Shown: positions 34,684-45,040 of the stretch, piece after piece
Position numbering within the stretch: the first letter of the stretch is position 1
How the letters are laid out: each line of letters opens with the position of its first letter
Assembly: GCA_024195585.1 (NCBI GenBank)
Contig: SWBL01000071.1
Coordinates: forward strand, 1 to 64,000
Length of the DNA stretch: 64,000 bases
Origin: Aureobasidium sp. EXF-3400
Taxonomy: Eukaryota; Ascomycota; Dothideomycetes; Dothideales; Saccotheciaceae
Direction: 5' to 3'
Position numbers and translations under genes: made by a program
The notes under the pieces: generated by a model
What the model was told of the DNA's origin: nothing
The model's database searches: none
What the model saw: the letters and a program-made list of their open reading frames with translations, nothing else

Positions 34684-36261
34684 TGAAGGGCAGAGACCAA
34701 ACTGAGGTGGTTGTTTGATTGCTTAGAAGCTCCTTGAAGTCTGATGCAGTGTTCTTGCTTGTCGAGATTTTGACGTTCGGAAGGGAATGGATGGGGTGAA
34801 TGACAAGAAGGATATGCAGGAGGGTAATCACGATTCATACCTTCGTCTCTTCCCTTCTTACCCCTCCTGATTTGTAGCACAAAGGCTTGCTGCATAAGGA
34901 AGCATGTATCGGGATTTGGGGGCTGCGACTTCCCACAGCCAGAGTCTGCTGTCGTATGTTGGGTCATGGTAAGCGACATGTCCTTCCATCGACCATGGGT
35001 AACAGATTGCAATATACTGTATGCTCGACTTTGGGATAGAGATGTTGATACTCTTACCCTGAGTTTGAATGTGGATGCATGCTAAAGTTGGTGTGTGATG
35101 GGTCTGGTCCTCATGCTGCGTAAACTGTGAGAAAAGCTGCTGACGTGCTGGTTACCTAACATGCTGTGGTGCAGTTTCTGTTGAGTCCGACACATCACAT
35201 TGGAGGATTTTGAGGCTTGCAATAAATGCAGCCACCCGTCTCTTGCAGAGCAAGGATCTCTTTAGCCCGGTATGCAAGAGAAAGAAGTTTCGACTTTATA
35301 CTAGGCGCTTAGCTAAGAGCACGTGCCTATCTGGTGTAACACAATGATAGTGAGAACTGAATGTGATAACCATCGTTCTTCTCCCCGAGCAATGAAACCT
35401 CTCGCACTATAGTACTGCTGTTATATGCTGAGAAGACGATCAAGTTCTGAATACAACAGGCAAAGCTTCAAAAATCGATGCGTGCCTTTGGCTTCTTTTG
35501 TTTCCTTTTGCCAGCAGTACAGTCTCATAGGCCAACGGCAAGAAGGAGAAGGCCGCCAGCAAAGACGGATGGTACAGACACACAAAATGACAATATCGGT
35601 GATTCCAGGACCAAACACTGGTAGCTTGCATTCCTCAGAGGCGATAGGGCAAATGATAGTATATTCATGAGTCCGCAGATGAATATTTGACTGCCTACGA
35701 GAGTTTGAGATAGCATATTGAGGACGGACGTGACTTTTTATACAATGGCCTGTTAATAGGCAAGTACGAACCCTTGTAGCTCCACCCACAGAGAAAAGTT
35801 GACTCGTGGGCAGATCGTGCATCTATCTGAGCAAAAGCGCCATGCAATTCCGACAGCAGATGGAAGAATATGCGCATAGAATGACAGGCGAAGCACAGAA
35901 GATGATGCGGGCGGCCAGCGCCCATGACCATTGTTGTTTCCTTCCATTCGAAAACTTTATAGTGATAGGGTTCGTGAGGTTGGTGAGGTTGTTGAGGAAA
36001 GAGAAAATCTTAAATGGGAAGGAACGAGTCACTGCAACATTTAGGTCGCTGAGTATTGTCTCGTGATAGACCTTTCTGGCATGCCCATTCGTCCGCAGCC
36101 CATGCAGTTGCTTTTGGATGTATTCTTCGTACGGAATGGTGATAAGCGTGTATCGTGCAAGCCTATGTAGGCAAGTCGGCCATAAGGGTGTAGATGCCAA
36201 CAGAAAAAGGGACGCAACCGAATCATCTCAAGAAGATTCGAAGAGTTATTTGCCAACCTGA
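34684..36261. other. Intergenic, possible missed 5' exon near 34.8-35.0 kb
   Basis: Apart from the possible upstream exon of the preceding membrane protein, no gene is recognised. Frames near 35.4-36.2 kb lack domain or splice support. Confidence 0.4.
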
Positions 36262-36693
36262 TCAGCCATATATCGTCGACATCTGCGGCACATCATCTTC
36301 TCCTTGCGCAGCGCTGGCCTCTTGCGCACGATTTGCCTCTCTCCTTCTCAGCCTCGACCACCTCCAGTAATAAAATGCCACCCCAAGTAAAACGAAGAGC
36401 GCGAATAATCCAACGAAAAACCCAGCTATACTGCCTACTGGGGGTCCATGTTCCTGGGGCTGGTCAAGGTCTTGTGGTGATGTGGATTGTAATGTCGGTG
36501 TTGCTGTCACGGTTGTGTAGACCACGACTGCTGGGAGTGATTCTGTTGCCGAATCGGTTGCTGTTGCCACGGAGGTGACCAGAGCGGTTGTTGTGGATGC
36601 TTGCGCTGTAACCATTTCTGTCACGACCATGGTGCTTGTAAATGTCGCTGACGTTGGAGGCGACATAGAGATATTGTCGGCTTCTGAAGACAT
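36262..36693 (-). CDS. Small Ser/Thr-rich single-pass membrane protein, 143 aa
   Basis: Single exon, 143 aa. Residues 1-75 are Ser/Thr/Val-rich (likely O-glycosylated if outside the cell). One membrane helix (GSIAGFFVGLFALFVLLGVA) with WRWSRLRRRE behind it acts as a stop-transfer anchor. The tail ends QMSTIYG. There is no cleavable signal peptide, so the helix itself may act as the membrane signal. Together with the gene at 34060-34683 it forms a pair of same-strand, similarly built proteins, but I see no sequence similarity between them. Function unknown. A 55-nt pyrimidine tract (coding-strand sense) lies directly upstream. Confidence 0.6.
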   Translation of the reverse strand: MSSEADNISMSPPTSATFTSTMVVTEMVTAQASTTTALVTSVATATDSATESLPAVVVYTTVTATPTLQSTSPQDLDQPQEHGPPVGSIAGFFVGLFALFVLLGVAFYYWRWSRLRRREANRAQEASAAQGEDDVPQMSTIYG

Positions 36694-36701
36694 GGTGTTT
36701 T

Positions 36702-36756
36702 GGAGGGAAAAAAAAAGGGGGGGGGGAAAGGAAAAAAAAGGGAAAAAAAAAGGGGG
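36702..36756. repeat. 55-nt uninterrupted purine tract
   Basis: From 36702 to 36756 the plus strand has only A and G, in long A and G homopolymer blocks (runs of 8-10). It starts 8 bp upstream of the start codon of the minus-strand gene ending at 36262, so it is a C/T tract in that gene's leader or core promoter. Confidence 0.9.
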
Positions 36757-37182
36757 TTGAATGCTATGCAGGCGGCAAAGTGCTTTTCGACTGGAGCACA
36801 GTGCGGAAAAATCACAATATACAAATAGACGTTGAGAAGGATGGAGGAATTTACGATATGAATCAGAGCTACCTTTGTTTATGAGCTGATCTACGTACGT
36901 ATCAGGAAGGCACTCTTCGCTTGCAGATATGAACGTTAATCTTCGGACGGTTGTGGCTTTTTGGGATGCGATCCAGGCACAAGCACCTTACAATGTGCGC
37001 TTGCCTACACAACCAGGCAGCCATCTTGCTGCACTGTTCGGCGAGGATCAATTTGCCGATGGCCAAGAGCGGTAAAAGCGATCGGTACAGTTTAGAGCGA
37101 TACGTATAATGAGTTGGATATGTGCATCTTGATTGATGAGATGTTCTGTATTGAAGCTTGCCAAGCCTGTCACACAAGCTTT
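36757..37182. other. Intergenic
   Basis: 3' flank of SAM37 and upstream sequence of the small membrane protein gene. No gene seen. Confidence 0.5.
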
Positions 37183-38572
37183 CTACAGCGAGACCTGCTC
37201 GTCGACAGTAACGTCAACCTGGACAGGAGCTTGACTTTGCTGTTGCTGTTGTTGCATCTGCAGACCAAGGCTACCTAGAGCAGAGAGGGTTGCTCCAGCA
37301 GCACCATAGTCTACTAACCTCCTTCGGCCAAAAAAGTGGACTGCTTCTCCGTGCGGCCAGGTGAGGTTTTTGTATGCCCAGAATGCCAACAAAGCGAGCG
37401 ATGTAGAAGTAAGACCAAGCACCGCAGGAAGGTATCTTTTGAGAAAGCTTGGTTGACGTCTGATGGGCAAATGTTCCAAACCTGAGTCAGTCTTTGGTAG
37501 CGGTAGCTGACTGAAGAGACTCTGTCCGATGTAGCTCATTACAGCGATGGGACCGAAAGTTTGCGGCGATACCCAAGGAAGCTCGGCTGCACCTTTCTCA
37601 GATTGCGAAACAGCATCCAATGCCTCGTCAGGATGGGCGTCGACTCGGAAGGTATCCCTCAAAGAGCCCAGGTAGACAACAAGTTTCTGGTACTTGAGGC
37701 GCATAGTGGAGGCAAGCCAGTTTTGAGGCATCTTGGGATAGAACATTAAGCTCAGGTATCCAAAGGCCAGGCAGTCGACAATTGCGGGTTGGTCGGTGCC
37801 CAGGAGATTGGAGTGGTTCTTCAAGAGTTCTTGCAGCGGCTCAAAAAAGTTGTCGGCTATTGCGTTCAACTTGAAGGCAGCAGCGTGCTCTGGTTTTTGT
37901 AGTAAGGTGCGGACCGTGTCTTTGCGACCCAGCAGTCTCCTGGCGTGCTTCTCGGTCTCATGCTCGAAAGGCTTTTTCTGCTGCTCGGACTGCATGCTCG
38001 ATGGCTTGTCGATGACATCCTCGTGTATATCATCGACATCGAGACTGGATACTTCAAGGTGCTGAGTGCGTTGTCGTGCTTCATGACGGCGCTGAGGAGG
38101 GATGACAAAGTTGGCGTACCACGGGAGGATTTTCGTGAAAGCCGAACGGGTGCGATTACGGTAGTTCTCGAACGACACGTATAGCGAGATGTCGAGCAGT
38201 AATTGGCCTTCGGATTTGATAAAGGTTGAAAGTCTATGTAGGGATCAGTGGCTGGTTGGTTGTTGGAGATTGCACCGAGTCTTACGCTGTCGCATCTGCT
38301 TGTTGTTGTGCTGTCAGATTGGTAGCCAGACCAGGAACAGTGCTACCGGACGTGTCGACGAGGTACTGAGCTATCCGATCAAAGCCAGAGTATGTCTCGT
38401 CGCCAACCTGGAGAAAGGGGAGTCGAGTGCCAGGCGCGGCTTCATGGCTGGCAACCAGAGCCCATGCCTGACTGCTGCCTTGGGTGTACCGCTCTATCAA
38501 TGCCACGGCAGCAACACATTCTGCGTCTATTGAAGGCAGCCCGAAAGCTGGTCCTAGAATGTGCAACTTCAT
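37183..38572 (-). CDS. SAM37: Sam37/metaxin-like mitochondrial import protein
   Basis: Two exons, 38572-38286 and 38233-37183, give 445 aa. It starts MKLHILGPAFGLPSIDAEC, the classic Sam37 N terminus. An in-frame ATG 45 nt upstream (MHNHLDL) is less likely. The N-terminal thioredoxin/GST-like metaxin fold is followed by a helical GST-C-like region (FGYLSLMFYPKMPQNWLAST). Near the C terminus there is a membrane helix (LPAVLGLTSTSLALLAFWAY) and a short polyglutamine run. Known role: subunit of the SAM complex that inserts beta-barrel proteins into the mitochondrial outer membrane. The intron is 52 nt with donor GTAAGA. Confidence 0.92.
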
Positions 38573-39617
38573 CTTGGAAACTTTGTCACGGTCTGCAAGA
38601 TCAAGGTGATTGTGCATGACATGCCAAGCCCCTCATGACATCTTAAGCTCCGAATATATTGGCTGCTCTGACAGCCTGCTCACTGTCTAACGTTCATGTC
38701 GATGATTATTAAAATGGATGGTCACGAGATACGTACGATGATCTGTCTTGACCAGTGCTTCTAATGTCGAACAAATCAAAAAGTGTATCGATCTGACGGC
38801 GAAGGAGATCGAAGTTTTCAAAGTTGGCTGCATCTTTCTTCGAATTCTATATTTATCCTCACCATGACGCTCTAACCATAAGATGAGTTGATCCAAATGC
38901 CCAGGGCGTACATATCCGCCACCAGATAGACAAAGCAGTTAATCGAGCCCTAAGGTAGCCCACGAAAGATGATTCCAGATGTGAAGCATATGAGAGTGGC
39001 ATAACCCTGACCATGCTTACGTAAGCTGCCATAGTATAAGTAGGCGCCCTCTCCCGCACCCTCTTCACCAACCATCCAAGGTTCGTACCACCAGATCTGA
39101 TACATGCTGTCTTCCTATACTAACTTTGGATAGTGCACGGGCATAACGCGGTCAGAACATCTCAAACGCCTACTTCAATATGAAGCAACTACTGACATGT
39201 GCTACAGTATCAGTGAGGATTCGTCCGAGATCGTGTTTTTGCTAGTTGAAAACTATCAACTGACTGCTCTTGATGGTCTCACGATCATCAAGGAATTTTT
39301 GGAAAACAAAACAATATTCTTTGTTATCTCTTTTTTTTTCATTGATGTTCTGGCTGCTGGCTGGACATTGAAGAAGAATCGAGTTTGTTATTGATGGGAA
39401 CGTGCAATAGTAGTGATACTGAACGGAGATGAAGGAAACATGACACATTTTGAGACGCTGCTTGTAGACGCTCTGATAGAAGTGAGCATAGTTCTGTTTA
39501 GCATGTATACAGTGATCTGTTGTTGCTGTCTCGGTGCGCACTTTCCCTGTCGTGTTCGAGTCAGGTGGAGTGACGTTGCTGTATGCGGTTGTCATTTTGA
39601 ATAGTTTATACTCTCTA
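38573..39617. other. Intergenic
   Basis: About 1 kb between SAM37 and the methyltransferase gene, both minus strand. No gene recognised. Confidence 0.5.
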
Positions 39618-40337
39618 TTAAGCCTCGGGCTGGGCAGCATAGATCCTCACAGGATACAGATCCTTAGGGAATCCTCTCTGCAATTCTGTGGCCACAATCT
39701 TCAAGCCTGCTTCCTTGAATAAGGCTCTGAACTTGTCATCCGTCCGCGTAACACTTGAATCTGTCTCATCATACACATCCTCCCCCAACTGATGGTTTGA
39801 CAAGTTCTCCTTTAACACGATCCAACCGCCTGGTGATAGGTGCTTTTGTATGCGAGTGAAGAGAGCATTGACTTGTGTATCCGTGCATTGTCCTAGACAC
39901 CACTGGATCCAGATGACATCGTAGGTGTGTTCGGGCTCCCAGGCCTCAAGTCCCACATTGTATATCGTGCCAATTTTTCCTTGCTCTCTCAGCTGCTTGA
40001 AGTCATCACCCTCGGAGATTTCTCTTGTGAACTTTTCCACAGGCTCAACGATATCCGTAACAGTTGCAACTTTGGACAGAAGTCCTAGAGTGATGCGACC
40101 AATGCCGGCGCCGCAGTCGACGATGCGTGAAAGTGGGCTTGTGGTAAGGTGTGTTTTGGATGCGCGGCGCAGTTTGGCGAGGAAGGTGGTGGATTGTTGG
40201 AGATCGATGCGAGAGACTTGGGGAAAGCCGCCTAGCATGCCTGTTACCGAGGGGTCACATGAGTTCCAGTATGTGAGAGCGGCGGAGGTGTCGATTTGAG
40301 AGTCTGGAGCGGCTACGGCGTCCGGCTCGGAAGACAT
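39618..40337 (-). CDS. TAE1: Protein alpha-N-methyltransferase (Tae1/NTM1)
   Basis: Single exon, 239 aa, the usual family size. Landmarks are LTYWNSCDPSVTGMLGGFP, the AdoMet-binding IVDCGAGIGRITLGLL, VGLEAWEPEHTYDVIWIQW, GGWIVLKENL and DETDSSVTRTDDKFRALF. These are the marks of the NTMT1/Tae1 family (Pfam Methyltransf_PK, old DUF858). Known reaction: di- or trimethylation of the exposed N-terminal amine of proteins starting X-Pro-Lys after Met removal, such as ribosomal proteins. Cytosolic. No intron and no targeting signal. The 1.2-kb gap upstream holds the degenerate tandem repeat. Confidence 0.93.
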   Translation of the reverse strand: MSSEPDAVAAPDSQIDTSAALTYWNSCDPSVTGMLGGFPQVSRIDLQQSTTFLAKLRRASKTHLTTSPLSRIVDCGAGIGRITLGLLSKVATVTDIVEPVEKFTREISEGDDFKQLREQGKIGTIYNVGLEAWEPEHTYDVIWIQWCLGQCTDTQVNALFTRIQKHLSPGGWIVLKENLSNHQLGEDVYDETDSSVTRTDDKFRALFKEAGLKIVATELQRGFPKDLYPVRIYAAQPEA

Positions 40338-40546
40338 GTTGTGTGATCAGATAGTGTATGAGATGGCAGATGGATTCGATCAACGGGATTCAGCAGATAG
40401 CAATGCTTGGTGTCGAGACCGAGTATGTATAGCGAGATGTTCGTTCTCAAAAAGCCGGCAGGCGCGAAGAAGCTGCGGAAGACGCGTCGATCAACACATC
40501 AACGTCACACTTCTCGAGCCAGGCACTCTTACAAAAACACTCCAAC

Positions 40547-41010
40547 AAAATGCACAATATAGTTTGATTGCCGGCGGCTGTCCGATGTGAGCTCACATCA
40601 ACAACAGCTCTCGATGGACACTTCACCAGAACCCGAAATTGCTCTGTATTCTGATAGCTTGTCAAAATATATGCAACGATACTGGAGACATGGCATCCAA
40701 GCAACCAAGCCGCCGCGGATTATACTATAATAGGCACTATCAAAATGCACAATATAATCTGAATTCCTGCATTCGTCCACAGAGAGGTCATGAAATAGAG
40801 GCTCTCACTGGACGACCCAACGAATGGCAAAACCATTCTGTATTTTGATAGTACATCAAGGAGACGTAGTGGCATCGGAGACATCGTGTCTCGCTCTCTC
40901 TGATACGATCTCTCCACGAAAGGAGGCTATCAGAAGTCGATATAACATGGTTTTCTGTGTCTGTCCACAGAGAGCGTGCAAGCACCAAGGCTCTCAGTGG
41001 ACAACCCAAC
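40547..41010. repeat. Degenerate ~190-bp tandem repeat with hairpins
   Basis: Two diverged units and part of a third. The 15-mer AAAATGCACAATATA occurs at 40547 and again at 40742. A GTCCA...TGGAC stem recurs at 40580-40619, 40774-40814 and 40963-41002, spaced 194 and 189 bp apart. Each stem encloses GAGAG/CTCTC-type inner pairs, and the first also holds a perfect 16-bp palindrome (40584-40599). Sequences after the stems also match (CCCAACGAATGG against CCCAACAATGG; CTGTATTyTGATAG in units 1 and 2). Confidence 0.75.
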
Positions 41011-41516
41011 AATGGTAATACTACTTCAGCAACGAAGAAAGTCCTGAAATGTGCTTGCGATGAAGCAACTTCGATATGGCGGCTGACAAGACGAAGCTTA
41101 TAGATATCTCGGCAGGCACACTATACTCTCAAAGACCTCAGGTGGCAGGTCCGGAAGCCGAGGAGACATGGCCACATATTGAGGAAACTATTCCATTGTC
41201 AAACATTTCATGTGGTGAGGTTGAATTTGGTTGAGGGCGAAGGCAGCATGAAAAGGGCTCGTTCTTGTGGTTACACTTGAAGGGTCGTGCTTGAGAATGG
41301 TATGTCTGTTAGCCCATAGGTAAATGCAAGAGGGTGTTTCCAAAGGATGAAGTATGATTGACAAGTCTTGGTTGTACTTGTTGGACGAAAGGGAGGGACG
41401 ATCGTCATCGTCAGCAAAGTAATCATGGGACACCCTGTCATGGCTTGTGCTTTGCAGCTTCACAAGTGACGCAGCACCTTGTCGCAAACATTCCTCCGAG
41501 ACCAAACACCCCAGAG
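41011..41516. other. Intergenic upstream of PRP17
   Basis: No exon for the missing PRP17 N terminus was found here. Together with the repeat it makes a 1.2-kb gap between divergent genes. Confidence 0.5.
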
Positions 41517-42917
41517 ATGGCAGACCAACAACTAGAATTAGCCAAGCGGACAAGTACCAAAGGCAAGGTGCCTACTGGTTACGCCGACGAGATTGTCATC
41601 AGCGAGACGGCCTTCCGCAACGCCCACCGAGCAGTCGAAGCGAACCACGAGCCGCCGACCAAAAAGCGCAAGAGAGAGGGGAAAGGCGACAGCAGTATTG
41701 TCTACGGCGCAGGCGCATACAAGGGGCCATGGGCGCGTTATGAAGTTGAAAGACCCGACGACAGTTCAGGCAGTGAAGAGGAAGTCGAGGTCGAGTACGA
41801 GGAGGATGAGATTGCGCCGCAGCCCGCTGCTCCGTCAAAGGCTGGCACTGCCTATGTTGAGTCGGATGGTTCGAAAGAGACGACCGAGTTCCATGGAAGC
41901 CAACAGTACGACTACCAGGGCAGGACGTACATGCATGTACCACAGGATCTGGATATCGATCTACGGGGCGACCTGCCAGACGACTACAAGAACTACGCGC
42001 CCAAGAAGTTGCTTCATACCTGGAAATCACATACCAAGGCCATCACTCAACTACGCTTCTTCCCTGACGCCGGACATCTGCTGCTCTCGGCTTCTGCCGA
42101 CAGCAAGGTCAAGATCTGGGATGTCTACCACCAGCGAGAGTTGCTGCGTACCTATTCTGGCCACACAAAGTCCGTCTCCGATATCTGCTTCAATTACGAT
42201 GGTTCTCGCTTCATGACAGGCTCTTTCGACAGACAGATGAAGCTCTGGGACACCGAGACTGGCCAATGTATCAGCCGATTCAGCACTGGCGCCACTCCTC
42301 ACGTTGTCCGCTTCCAACCCGATCAAAACTCTGCTACCGAGTTCCTGGCTGGTATGAGCGACAAGAAGATTGTCCAATTCGACACGAGGACGCCTGGAGA
42401 ATCACCCATCCAAGAGTACGACCACCACTTGGGTCCAGTCAACACAATCACCTTTTGCGACGAGAATCGTCGTTTCATCACCACTTCAGACGACAAGAGT
42501 TTGCGTGCATGGGAATACGGTATCCCCGTGCCCATCAAGTTTGTCGCCGAACCCTACATGTTCCCCATGGTACGCTCAAGTCCACACCCATCTGGCAAAT
42601 ACGTCGCCTTCCAGAGCTCGGACAACCAAATCGTCGTCTATGCGTCCACAGAGAGGTTCAGACAAAACAGGAAGAAGAGTTATCGCGGACACAACAATGC
42701 CGGATATGCCATCGATGTGGCCATCAGTCCTGATGGTGGCATGGTTATGTCTGGAGACAGCGGCGGTTACGTATGCTTCTATGATTGGAAGACGTGCAAG
42801 ATGTGGCACAAGATCAAGGCTAGTGAGTCTGCTGTTGTCGCTGCGCAGTGGCAGCCCAAGGAGACGTCCAAGGTTGTTACGGGTGCTTTGGATGGCTTGA
42901 TCAAGTACTGGGACTAG
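41517..42917 (+). CDS. CDC40: Pre-mRNA splicing factor Prp17/Cdc40 (WD40)
   Basis: Single exon from ATG 41517 (MADQQLELAKRTSTKGKVPT), 466 aa. A polar N-terminal region (YADEIVISETAFRNAHRAVE, GDSSIVYGAGAYKGPWARYE) leads to FHGSQQYDYQGRTYMHVPQD and a seven-bladed WD40 propeller ending VVTGALDGLIKYWD. These are specific Prp17 signatures. Known role: second-step splicing factor in the spliceosome. The frame is open back to 41358, but the extra residues look non-coding. Compared with other fungal Prp17 proteins, roughly the first 80-100 residues appear to be missing. An unseen upstream exon or a truly shorter protein are the two options. Confidence 0.93.
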   Translation: MADQQLELAKRTSTKGKVPTGYADEIVISETAFRNAHRAVEANHEPPTKKRKREGKGDSSIVYGAGAYKGPWARYEVERPDDSSGSEEEVEVEYEEDEIAPQPAAPSKAGTAYVESDGSKETTEFHGSQQYDYQGRTYMHVPQDLDIDLRGDLPDDYKNYAPKKLLHTWKSHTKAITQLRFFPDAGHLLLSASADSKVKIWDVYHQRELLRTYSGHTKSVSDICFNYDGSRFMTGSFDRQMKLWDTETGQCISRFSTGATPHVVRFQPDQNSATEFLAGMSDKKIVQFDTRTPGESPIQEYDHHLGPVNTITFCDENRRFITTSDDKSLRAWEYGIPVPIKFVAEPYMFPMVRSSPHPSGKYVAFQSSDNQIVVYASTERFRQNRKKSYRGHNNAGYAIDVAISPDGGMVMSGDSGGYVCFYDWKTCKMWHKIKASESAVVAAQWQPKETSKVVTGALDGLIKYWD

Positions 42918-43242
42918 AACAATTGCAGAGGGCAACAATGAAGAAGCAATTTATCTCTTCTACCAAGGCTATCAAGATTAGCTTTGCTAGCGACCAAGTC
43001 TTTCCACTTTCTGATGCCCTTGCAGCTCTCGGATGTTGATGATTCAATGTTTGTCATGTATGAAAAGGCACAGTGATTCAGTGAATGGTTGAGGTGTCAA
43101 TAGGAAGAAAACAGAATTGATATTAGGTATGCAGTGAAGTCAGGGTTGGTCAGAAGTGACGGGGCAGCCCCACCAAGGGTCCGAGAGCCATCTGGAGCTT
43201 CGCGCGCATGCGACAAGCGACTTGTTTACATCAACCACCAAC
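42918..43242. other. Intergenic
   Basis: PRP17 3' flank and NMT1 promoter. The NMT1 frame stays open upstream to 43156, but that part looks like leader. Confidence 0.5.
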
Positions 43243-45040
43243 ATGCCCCAGGAAGAGTCCAAACCCATAGACGCTCCTGTTAACCAGGAAGCCGTCAACG
43301 ATGCTGTCCAAAACCTCAACCTGTCCGATGAACAGCCCAAAGAAGGAGCCTCGCTGAACGAGGCCGCAGAGTCGAGCGGAGAAGACAACAACGACGACTC
43401 GATACAAGCTCCCGCCAAAAAGTCAAAGAAGAAGAAGATCAAGGAGGCCGTCTCGAATCTCACCTCATCCTCCAAATCTCCCGCTGCTCCTACTTCGGCC
43501 GAAGACCCGCTACCCGCCTCGACCATCGACAAACTGTCCGACTCGCAAATCAATGCTCTGGTACAAAGCAATCCTGCCCTGGCCCAGGCCATGCTCAAGG
43601 GCGGTACATCTCTCGATGCCCGCAGCATGCGTGAACTTCTCAAGTCTGTCAGCGCCGCCGACCTGATGACGGGCATGAGCTCGGGAAAGAATGCAAAAGA
43701 CATGGCCAACTACAAGTTCTGGTCCACCCAGCCCGTCCCTCGCTTTGACGAGAAGGCTGCTTCTGCCGAGAAGTCGGTTGTCGAGGGCCCCATCAAGGAA
43801 GTCGATCCTACCAAGGTCTCTACAAAGCCATCTCCTCTGGTCGCCGGTTTTGAGTGGTCTGAAATTGATCTGCTGGATGAGGCCGAGCTGAAGGAGGTTC
43901 AAGAGCTGCTCTGCAACCACTACGTTGAAGATGACGAGGCCATGTTCCGCTTCAACTACCTCAACGAGACTCTCAACTGGGCTCTCAAGGCCCCTGGCTG
44001 GCGCAAGTCATGGCACGTTGGTGTACGTGCTACCAAATCACGCAAGCTGGTCGCTTTCATCTCCGGTGTCCCTGTGCGACTCAATGTTCGCGATCGTCTC
44101 GTCAACACAGCAGAGATCAACTTCCTCTGTGTTCACAAGAAGCTTCGCAGCAAGCGTCTTGCTCCTGTTCTTATCATGGAAATCACTCGTCGCTGCAACC
44201 TTGAAGGTATCTACCAGGCCATCTACACCGCTGGTGTTGTCCTGCCCAAGCCTGTGGCCAGCTGTCGCTACTTCCACCGTGCTCTTGACTGGGAAAAGCT
44301 CTACAACGTCGGCTTCAGCCCGCTTCCTCATGGCAGCACTAAGATGCGCCAGATCTCGAAGTACCGTCTGCCAGAGCGTACTGTAACCCCCGGCCTCCGC
44401 TTGATGCGCGCAGAAGATGCCGATCAAGTTACAGACCTGCTTCACCGCTACATGAAGCGTGTCAAGATGGCCCAAGAATTCAACAAAGAAGAAGTCCTGC
44501 ATTGGTTCGTTGACAAAGAGTCCGACCCAAAGAGCAACAAGCGTGTCGTCTGGACATATGTCGTCGAAGATGCTAACAAGAAGATTACCGACTTCTTCAG
44601 CTTTTACAGCCTGGAAAGCTCTGTGATTCATAACGCTAGTCACCAGAGCACAATCCGCGCTGCATACCTCTTCTACTACGCCACCGAAAGTGCCTTTGAA
44701 AACCAAAACGACGAGGATGATGTCCTCAAGGCCCGTCTCAACTTGCTGGTCAAGGACGCCTTGATTCTCGCCAAACAGGTAAGCTAAGCATTTCCTACCC
44801 CCTATCTTCCTAGAACAGGATCACTGACACATCCATCTAAAGGCCAGATTCGACGTCTTCAACGCCCTCACACTCCTCGATAACCCTCTTTTCCTTTCCG
44901 ATCAGAAGTTCGGCCCCGGAGATGGTCAACTCCACTATTATCTCTTCAACTACCGTACCGCTGACTTGCCTTCTGGTGTCGACGCCAAGAACCAAGTCGA
45001 TGCTAGACAGCGCGGCGGTGTGGGTGTTGTCATGCTGTAG
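43243..45040 (+). CDS. NMT1: Glycylpeptide N-tetradecanoyltransferase (Nmt1)
   Basis: Two exons, 43243-44778 and 44843-45040, give 577 aa. The start chosen is [16 protein letters not shown]. The frame extends 29 codons further upstream, without conservation that I can recognise. After an acidic/Lys-rich N terminus ([12 protein letters not shown]), the NMT core has [64 protein letters not shown] and PLPHGSTKM. The second exon adds [16 protein letters not shown] and the conserved end GVGVVML, whose terminal carboxylate serves as the catalytic base in this family. Known reaction: myristate from myristoyl-CoA to N-terminal glycine. The G-alpha in this window (MGNC start) is a likely substrate. 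Confidence 0.96.
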
